Source of the DNA: Paenibacillus donghaensis | GTDB lineage: Bacteria; Bacillota; Bacilli; Paenibacillales; Paenibacillaceae | Direction: 5' to 3' | Assembly: GCF_002192415.1 (NCBI RefSeq) | Contig: NZ_CP021780.1 | Coordinates: 2,604,001-2,668,000 of the forward strand | Length of the DNA: 64,000 nucleotides | In this document: positions 59,586 to 64,000 of the stretch, piece after piece | Position numbering within the stretch: position 1 is the first letter of the stretch | How the letters are laid out: every line of letters begins with the position of its first letter | Translations under genes and position numbers: made by a program | The notes under the pieces: generated by a model | The model's database searches: none | What the model was told of the DNA's origin: nothing | Seen by the model: the letters and a program-made list of their open reading frames with translations, nothing else

Positions 59586-60869
59586 ATGGACGTGAAGAAT
59601 CAGGAAACGTGGAAGAAACGAGGAGTCATCCGGCAGATTTTAAAAGATCACTTTCATGGATTCATGGAAATGCACGGACATCATCTGCCCAAGGAACTCC
59701 ACAGTAGCATGATAGAAACCGTGAATAAAGCGATACGCTGTGGTACACGGGATATGGGCTATGCCAGATATGAGTGCAAGGGATGCACGGAGGGAACGCC
59801 GGAACCCGTGTTTATTTGCTTCACCTGTAAAAGCCGTTTTTGTCATGGATGTGGGAAGAAATATACGGATGAATGGGCGGAAAAGCAGCAAGAACGAATA
59901 CTAGATGTACCTCATCGCCACCTCGTATTTACAGTGCCTGAAGAACTACGCAAGGTATTCTTTCAAGACCGGCGGAAGTTAAATGAACTGAGTAACCAAG
60001 TGGCCAAGGTCATTCAATATTATTACCGGCGGAAAAATAAGAGCAAGAAATACGAAGTCGGTGTGATTACCGTGATTCATACCTTTGGCCGTGATTTAAA
60101 GTTTAATCCGCATATCCATGCGCTAATTACGGAAGGCGCGCTAGACCGGAACAAGGAGTGGAAGAAGGCGGAGTATATCTCGTATGAGTACTTGCGGAAA
60201 TCGTGGCAGAAACTGCTACTGGATTTAATGATGAAATGGTATCCGGAGGAAGAACGTGTAAAGAGACTGGTGAATGAGTTATACCAGCGCTATTCGCAGG
60301 GGTTTTATGTGAATGCGGAGCAGCGGATGAAAAATGCCCGAGGAGCAGCGAAATACATTGGGCGCTATTTGGCGCGTCCGGCGATCGCGGAGTACCGGGT
60401 AGTAAGCTACAACTACCACAAGGTGCACTACTGGTATGAGGATCACCGAACGGGCAAACGGGTGGATGTGGTATCGCCGGTAATGAAATTCATTTACGAT
60501 CTGGTGCAGCACATTCCGCCCAAGCATTTTCGGATGGTGGGGCGCTATGGTCTATACAGCCGGGGGAAAAACAAAGAGTCACAAAAGGTAATTAATCTGT
60601 GGCGGTACATGGTGCACAAACAAATCGAGATGACTTTTCCAGCGGAGGAAAGGAAGAAGAAAAGCTACCGCCAGCGGATGCTGGAGAGCTATGGGCGAGA
60701 CCCGATGCTTTGTCCCTGCTGCAAGCACCGGATGTTGCTTGTGGTGATTTGGCATGCGGAATATGGGAGAATTTATTATTATGACGAGCAGCGAGAATAT
60801 GAAAACCAAAAGAAATGGGGGATACGAAGTCATGGGAAAAGAACAGGGCCAAAAGTCCGGACAGGATAA
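59586..60869 (+). CDS. IS91-family transposase (zinc-binding N-terminus, HUH nuclease)
   Basis: This is a rolling-circle-type transposase of about 427 residues. ATG 59586 or GTG 59592 are the likely starts, after GGAGGAGGG; ATG 59553 is in frame but would lie before the ribosome site. N-terminal zinc-binding cysteines: YECKGC and CFTCKSRFCHGCGKK. The HUH motif is FNPHIHALITEG near residue 180, and the catalytic tyrosine region is AAKYIGRYLARPA near residue 260. The C-terminal LCPCCKHRM is another CxxC pair. All motifs look intact, so it may be active. It overlaps the next small gene by 38 nt. Confidence 0.92.
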   Translation: MDVKNQETWKKRGVIRQILKDHFHGFMEMHGHHLPKELHSSMIETVNKAIRCGTRDMGYARYECKGCTEGTPEPVFICFTCKSRFCHGCGKKYTDEWAEKQQERILDVPHRHLVFTVPEELRKVFFQDRRKLNELSNQVAKVIQYYYRRKNKSKKYEVGVITVIHTFGRDLKFNPHIHALITEGALDRNKEWKKAEYISYEYLRKSWQKLLLDLMMKWYPEEERVKRLVNELYQRYSQGFYVNAEQRMKNARGAAKYIGRYLARPAIAEYRVVSYNYHKVHYWYEDHRTGKRVDVVSPVMKFIYDLVQHIPPKHFRMVGRYGLYSRGKNKESQKVINLWRYMVHKQIEMTFPAEERKKKSYRQRMLESYGRDPMLCPCCKHRMLLVVIWHAEYGRIYYYDEQREYENQKKWGIRSHGKRTGPKVRTG

Positions 60870-61086
60870 AGAACAAGAACTGGACCTATGGAATCCATGG
60901 GAGGAAGAAGAGGAGCCAGAGGTATGGATCGATTATATCTGCGTGAAATGTGGGATGATGGACCCTGTACCTGAATTTATAGTAGCCGAGTGTTCGTATG
61001 AACTGGAAGGCGGAGAATCCCCAGAGTTTTTCTGTCCTGTTTGTAATGGAACCTTGGTGAGAAAAGAAGAGCCAGCGGATAAATAA
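60832..61086 (+). CDS. Small zinc-ribbon protein overlapping the IS91-like transposase
   Basis: This is an 84-residue acidic protein from ATG 60832 (GGGGG 10 nt upstream), starting inside the transposase gene in another frame. The first half is charged and low-complexity (EQELDLWNPWEEEEEPEVW). The second half has two CxxC pairs, YICVKCGMM and FFCPVCNGTLV, about 38 residues apart, forming a plausible zinc ribbon. It is probably part of the insertion element. Its role is unknown: a target selector, transposition regulator or passenger are possible. Confidence 0.7.
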   Translation: MGKEQGQKSGQDKEQELDLWNPWEEEEEPEVWIDYICVKCGMMDPVPEFIVAECSYELEGGESPEFFCPVCNGTLVRKEEPADK

Positions 61087-61105
61087 CCGCTGGCTAGAAA
61101 GTTAT

Positions 61106-61129
61106 TCACCCGCCAGGGTGATTTTGTTC
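61106..61129. other. Hairpin plus GTTC at the probable right end of the IS91-like element
   Basis: TCACCC (61106-61111) and GGGTGA (61116-61121) form a perfect stem over a 4-nt loop, followed by TTTT and GTTC. IS91-type elements have a hairpin near the end next to a tetranucleotide target. The T-run also makes it usable as a terminator. The next 70 bases to 61206 hold no gene. Confidence 0.45.
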
Positions 61130-61206
61130 TGCTGTTTGAGGCGCTGTTTTGAAAACTCCTTGAAGAAAATAACAAAAGGAACATAAAAAAATGGACGCTT
61201 CTGCCG

Positions 61207-61526
61207 ATGAATAGTTCAATTCGCAAGAAGACATATAACATAACATGACGTCTTTCATTTTTTGCCAAGAACCTCATTGTCGCTTTTGCCAGTATTCTTG
61301 TTATCGGGCTGGTCATTTCATTCGGAGGGGTTGGAATTCAACGCAAGCTGGCTCTGGACAATCTGAATAATCAGTCCCTGGGCATTGCGGCCATGGTAGA
61401 AGGAACGCTTGAGAATGAAGCTGTACAGGCTGCAGCGGCTGCTCCCAATAATACTAGTGCGGCTGTACAGGGAATTATGGCCAAGCTGGACGCAGTATCC
61501 GACGCCAATAAGAATGTGGCCCAAGT
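61207..61526 (+). pseudogene. 5' fragment of a methyl-accepting chemotaxis protein gene
   Basis: ATG 61207 encodes MNSSIRKKTYNIT, then an in-frame TGA (61246-61248). The frame goes on as RLSFFAKNLIVAFASILVIG with a transmembrane helix and an extracellular start (NQSLGIAAMVEGTLENEAVQ). This is typical of a chemoreceptor N-terminus. The coding similarity ends at about 61526, exactly where the repeat terminus GGTTACTACTTAGG starts. HAMP and signalling domains are absent. The gene is broken by both a nonsense change and the repeat island. Confidence 0.75.
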
Positions 61527-61588
61527 GGTTACTACTTAGGACTCCGTATGATAAGAACACTTCAGATTCAGTTCCATGATATATAACG

Positions 61589-61675
61589 TGAACTTAAGAA
61601 TGTTATATTCGAGTGGTCCGGGTAGCCCTATGCACCAGTCATTCTGACAACTCCACCGTTTCATTCTTAAGTTCA
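61589..61675. repeat. 87-bp element with perfect 14-bp inverted ends
   Basis: TGAACTTAAGAATG (61589-61602) and CATTCTTAAGTTCA (61662-61675) are perfect inverted repeats. The interior is 59 bp with no reading frame. These termini differ from the GGTTACTACTTAGG family, so this seems to be a second tiny palindromic element nested in the island. Confidence 0.6.
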
Positions 61676-61722
61676 TCTTATAGAGTCTCATATCTCCAGT
61701 CCAAAGAATTAGTTGCGAAACT

Positions 61723-62005
61723 GGTTACTACTTAAGCCCTTGAACTAGGTAACCTGCATTTTAGCGGACCGTATAGCCCCTATTTCCTCCTATCTGCGAT
61801 CTTTTGACGTCTTACGGACCGTATAGCCCCTAAGTCGTCAAAACAGGCTCTTAAAGCGAGGGTTTTCTGTGATATAGAGGCTCCTGGGTCCGTTAATCCT
61901 GCAAAACGGCCTATGTACAGCAAATAGAGGCTCCTGAGTCCGCAACCGTCTGAAATCGAAGCGAGGGTTACGAGCGAAGGGGGCTAGGGGACCTAAGTAG
62001 TAACC
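61723..62005. mobile_element. MITE-like element, copy B
   Basis: Same orientation as copy A (13022-13321). Left end GGTTACTACTTAAG (61723-61736) and right end CCTAAGTAGTAACC (61992-62005). It lacks 18 bp present in A just inside the left end and has one extra base in the middle, giving 283 bp. The rest looks nearly identical by eye. The left flank TGCGAAACT is shared with copy A, but the right flank differs, and no clear target duplication is seen. Confidence 0.85.
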
Positions 62006-62184
62006 AGATTTGCACTTATTATCCTGATAATGGGTGTTTCGGCTGAAATTAGTTGCAGTTTCGCATCTAATTCCTCCGAAGGTTCCAGGGCAACACTCTA
62101 AATCCTAGTTGGAGCTTAAGAAGTAACGAAATGTGAGAACAAGCCTCTCTTCCTGTAGCGGATGAGAGGCTTGTTTGATGAGGT
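62006..62184 (-). repeat. Uninterrupted L-R intergenic unit in inverted orientation
   Basis: The reverse complement reads ACCTCAT, the CTCTC-hairpin, the segment GGATTTAGAGTGTTGCCC and GATGCGAAACTGCAACTAAT, then on to GTGCAAATCT. It matches 12894-13021 joined directly to about 13328-13380. It therefore shows the sequence as it was before the 300-bp element split copy A. The unit's own hairpin is at 62145-62176. Confidence 0.8.
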
Positions 62185-62187
62185 ATA

Positions 62188-62246
62188 GGTTACTACGTAA
62201 GGCCCCTTGCCTTCTGATAGAGGTTTTAGCTTTCTAAGGAGTAACG
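62188..62246. repeat. Short 59-bp derivative with family-like termini
   Basis: GGTTACTACGTAAGG (62188-62202) and CTAAGGAGTAACG (62234-62246) are imperfect inverted repeats related to the family terminus. The core is unrelated. It may be a minimal deletion derivative. The remaining bases to 62380 hold no supported feature. Confidence 0.45.
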
Positions 62247-62380
62247 CGTAGGTGGCTATGGGGAAAAACTACTGTTAATCCCACGGCAAAGGTTCAGTTG
62301 CTTTTGCACATGGGGAAAAGGGGTGCAGGCATTCTGGTGGACGGCGGGTACACCATTAAATAACTCTTTTGGATGAAAAA

Positions 62381-62713
62381 TTAGAAGAAATAGCGCAAGA
62401 GCATGATTGAGATCATCCCGGCAATGACGGTACCCAGCAGGCTGCGTGTTTTGACTGCGATCCAGAAGGTAGGAAGGGCTGCAAGCAGCTCCAGATTGCC
62501 TGATAGGCTCCATCCGGTCAGTTGTCCATCATGTATCAAAAGCTCCTGGGCGATCAGCGCAGACATCACTGCGATCGGGACATAATTTAACCAGCGGTTT
62601 GCCCACTCCGGCAGCTCGATCCGGCTAAGCAGCATCAACGGCAGCACTCTCGGAATGACAGTAACCAGTGCGGCACCCGCGATGATAAGAAGGATTTCTG
62701 CTCTTATTTCCAT
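62381..62713 (-). CDS. azlD: AzlD-family branched-chain amino acid export subunit
   Basis: This is a small membrane protein of 110 residues with four hydrophobic segments. The pattern VTVIPRVLPLMLLSRIELPE near the N-terminus and LNYVPIAVMSALIAQELL is typical of AzlD/YgaH. It overlaps the AzlC gene by 10 nt. The two subunits together export branched-chain amino acids or analogues in characterised relatives. Length is normal and no defect is seen. Confidence 0.92.
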   Translation of the reverse strand: MEIRAEILLIIAGAALVTVIPRVLPLMLLSRIELPEWANRWLNYVPIAVMSALIAQELLIHDGQLTGWSLSGNLELLAALPTFWIAVKTRSLLGTVIAGMISIMLLRYFF

Positions 62714-63438
62714 TGTTCCACCACCATTCCCAAGGTTGCCGCAACAACTGTGGCTACAATGACTCCCATGCTGGGCGAAACCAAGATGGAGACCACAACT
62801 GCAAGTACAACAGCGGTCAGGCCTACAGCGATATCTGCTGCATATTTGCTTCGGCTAACCAAGGTAAGCACCAATAAACCGATAAACATCGCCGGCAGTG
62901 CGAAATCCAGTCCATAACGCTCCGGCTCTGCTATCCATTGCCCCAGGAAGGCCCCGGCCATATTGGCGATAATCCAATTCAGGTAAGCCGTAAGATTCAG
63001 GCCGTGCATCCAGCGTTCACTGATGCGGCGGCTGCGAGCGGCGCGGGTAATCGCCACACCAAAGGTCTCATCGGTCAGCAGAGCACCGAGCAGCAGATTC
63101 CGCAACGGGGTCAAGTGGCGGAAATAGGGGGACAAGGCAGCACTCAGCAGCAGGTGGCGCAGGTTCACGAACAGGATAGTAATAATAATTCCAGAGACCG
63201 TACTACCTGCCGCGATCATTCCGGCAGCTATAAACTGTGCTGAGCCGGCATACAGCAGTGTGGACATCAGTGCGATTTCGGCGAGGGTAAGTCCGGCCGT
63301 CTTCTCAACCACTCCTGCAGCGAAGCCGATGCTTAAATATCCCAGCAGTGTGGGAAGACAATCCTTCACGCCCTGCAGGAAGTTGTCCTCTGTATCTGGA
63401 ACTGCAGGTTCCGCCAGCCCGGCGGTTTCCTGTGTCAT
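62704..63438 (-). CDS. azlC: AzlC-family branched-chain amino acid export permease
   Basis: This is a membrane permease of 244 residues with about seven hydrophobic segments. Family landmarks: CLPTLLGYLSIGFAAGVVEK near the N-terminus, LYAGSAQFIAAGMIAAGS, VNLRHLLLSAALSPYFR and ALLTDETFGVA. AAAGGAG lies about 10 nt before ATG 63438. It is translated first, with AzlD coupled by a 10-nt overlap. The usual regulator (AzlB) is not in view. Confidence 0.93.
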   Translation of the reverse strand: MTQETAGLAEPAVPDTEDNFLQGVKDCLPTLLGYLSIGFAAGVVEKTAGLTLAEIALMSTLLYAGSAQFIAAGMIAAGSTVSGIIITILFVNLRHLLLSAALSPYFRHLTPLRNLLLGALLTDETFGVAITRAARSRRISERWMHGLNLTAYLNWIIANMAGAFLGQWIAEPERYGLDFALPAMFIGLLVLTLVSRSKYAADIAVGLTAVVLAVVVSILVSPSMGVIVATVVAATLGMVVEQWK

Positions 63439-63542
63439 CTATAAATCTCCTTTCAATCCGTGCTGCAATCAAAAGTTTACTATAGTAGTTAACGCTATTT
63501 CTGTCAATTGCCAACAACGGCACCGACCCCCTAACGCATAAA

Positions 63543-63576
63543 CAGCACCTGAGCCATGAATCGTGGCCAGGTGCTG
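63543..63576 (-). terminator. Hairpin terminator after the beta-galactosidase gene
   Basis: CAGCACCTG (63543-63551) pairs with CAGGTGCTG (63568-63576). GCCA/TGGC adds four more pairs after a one-base bulge, over a 7-nt loop. On the minus strand GTTTAT follows. It is 46 nt downstream of the galactosidase stop and before the azlC promoter region, so it probably separates the two transcripts. Confidence 0.65.
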
Positions 63577-63621
63577 CTTGTGTTTATATGAAGCGCTAAG
63601 CTGTTTATAGGGTTAGCTTGC

Positions 63622-64000
63622 TTACTGTAGAATCAATACGCCATAGCCCTCCAGCGTATATTCTCCTGTAATAACTTCGCCGCTCAGCAAGTCCGTCTTG
63701 CTGCCTGCAACCCGGATCACCGCAGGTGTCTCTTCATAGTTCAGCAAGAAAGTGAAGCTTGTGTCTGCATTGGAGCGGATCTGCAGTTCCACTTCCGCCG
63801 GCAGCTCCAGCCATTCCGCAGCAGGAGAACGGAGACCCAAATGCTCAATTAGATTGAGTGCGGCCTCTTCATTAAATACAGCGCCATAATACCATACCTC
63901 GCCCTTACCGCGTGTATTGCGGGTTACAGCCGGTTTGCCTGCGTAGTAATCCGACGCATAGGTCCCCATAACCTCCACCGTATCTTCTTCCACATGCAGG
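63622..64000 (-). CDS. GH42-like beta-galactosidase, C-terminal part
   Basis: The gene enters the window from the right; only the last 125 residues are seen, and the frame is open to position 64000. The segment MGTYASDYYAGKPAVTRNTR, then GKGEVWYYGA, followed by a small beta domain (NADTSFTFLLNYEE and LEGYGVLIL), matches the trimerisation and C-terminal beta domains of GH42 beta-galactosidases. No catalytic residues are visible. In this pectin-oriented neighbourhood it may act on galactan side chains. Confidence 0.75.
   Translation of the reverse strand, partial: LHVEEDTVEVMGTYASDYYAGKPAVTRNTRGKGEVWYYGAVFNEEAALNLIEHLGLRSPAAEWLELPAEVELQIRSNADTSFTFLLNYEETPAVIRVAGSKTDLLSGEVITGEYTLEGYGVLILQ

Larger units (their letters stand above)
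59530..61125 (+). mobile_element. IS91-like insertion sequence (approximate limits)
   Basis: A complete IS91-family transposase gene and a small overlapping gene are followed by a hairpin (61106-61121) and then GTTC at 61126-61129. That fits the hairpin-plus-tetranucleotide end of HUH-type elements. The left end cannot be located without an empty site; it must lie between the terminator at 59522 and the transposase start. It sits in decayed DNA between an esterase remnant and a chemoreceptor remnant. Confidence 0.5.
61527..62124. repeat. Outer inverted-repeat structure of the second island
   Basis: GGTTACTACTTAGG (61527-61540, identical to the family terminus) and CTTAAGAAGTAACG (62111-62124) are inverted partners about 600 bp apart. 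They enclose copy B of the 300-bp element and part of the L-R unit. The spacing mirrors the outer structure at 12951-13553. The region is gene-free and accounts for most of the gap between 61087 and 62380. Confidence 0.4.

Noticed and set aside
61318..61560. 80-codon minus-strand frame in the chemoreceptor remnant
   Set aside because: The plus strand clearly encodes the chemoreceptor N-terminus; the minus frame is its shadow.
62256..62513. 85-codon minus-strand frame overlapping the AzlD gene
   Set aside because: It overlaps the 3' part of azlD in another frame and has no ribosome site.
1..64000. Search for tRNA, rRNA, T-box and common riboswitches
   Set aside because: No tRNA-like cloverleaf, rRNA sequence or recognisable riboswitch core was seen by eye; a covariance-model scan would be needed to exclude weak cases.

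Overview
The window looks like a chromosomal segment of a spore-forming, plant- or soil-associated Gram-positive bacterium, most likely a Paenibacillus. The reasons are strong AGGAGG ribosome sites with frequent TTG and GTG starts, many ABC importers, YesM/YesN two-component control next to a sugar importer, secreted multi-domain polysaccharide enzymes with Thr-Pro linkers, cre-like sites, a DUF421/DUF1657 pair, and many palindromic intergenic repeats. This placement is inference from gene content. No rRNA, tRNA or CRISPR array was seen.

Layout. 1-8502: the end of an amino-acid ABC importer, then a short-ATPase peptide/nickel-type ABC importer in one operon with a class V aminotransferase and an amidohydrolase. 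8647-12207 (minus): a six-domain secreted GH13 amylase preceded by cre-like sites. 12618-12893: an orphan RelE/ParE-like toxin gene. 12894-14168: an island of nested inverted-repeat elements. 14169-24259: a peptide-scavenging operon (GntR/FCD regulator, M20 hydrolase, Dpp-type importer with one frameshifted permease, S9 peptidase, unknown protein). 24335-40106: a glycan block with a LacI regulator, a truncated sugar isomerase, GH78 alpha-L-rhamnosidase, YesM/YesN, a CUT1 sugar importer, a GH127-like hydrolase, and an unusual acid-sugar trio (Asp/Glu-racemase-like protein, DUF1537 kinase, DUF849/BKACE enzyme). 40418-50273: aldo/keto reductase, TetR-SMR efflux pair, heterodimeric ABC exporter, DUF1657 and DUF421 proteins, LuxR regulator, methyltransferase, and a saccharopine-dehydrogenase-like protein. 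50555-54067: a secreted enzyme that joins PL9 and PL1 pectate lyase modules. 54199-59459: aldo/keto reductase, MoxR-DUF58-DUF4129 operon, MerR regulator and a hydrolase remnant. 59586-61086: an IS91-like transposase with a small zinc-ribbon partner. 61087-62380: a chemoreceptor remnant and a second island of the same repeat family. 62381-63438 (minus): AzlD/AzlC. 63622-64000 (minus): the end of a GH42-like beta-galactosidase.

How it fits together. Pectate lyases, rhamnosidase, GH127-like enzyme and beta-galactosidase suggest a pectin/rhamnogalacturonan diet. Two peptide operons couple import with intracellular hydrolysis or transamination. The most unusual items are the GH127-like/racemase-like/DUF1537/DUF849 module, which does not match a complete acid-sugar pathway I recognise, and a repeat family with 14-bp termini GGTTACTACTTAGG. 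That family occurs at 13 kb and 61-62 kb, including what looks like an empty-site/filled-site pair, and as a lone terminus in the tetR leader at 41.4 kb.
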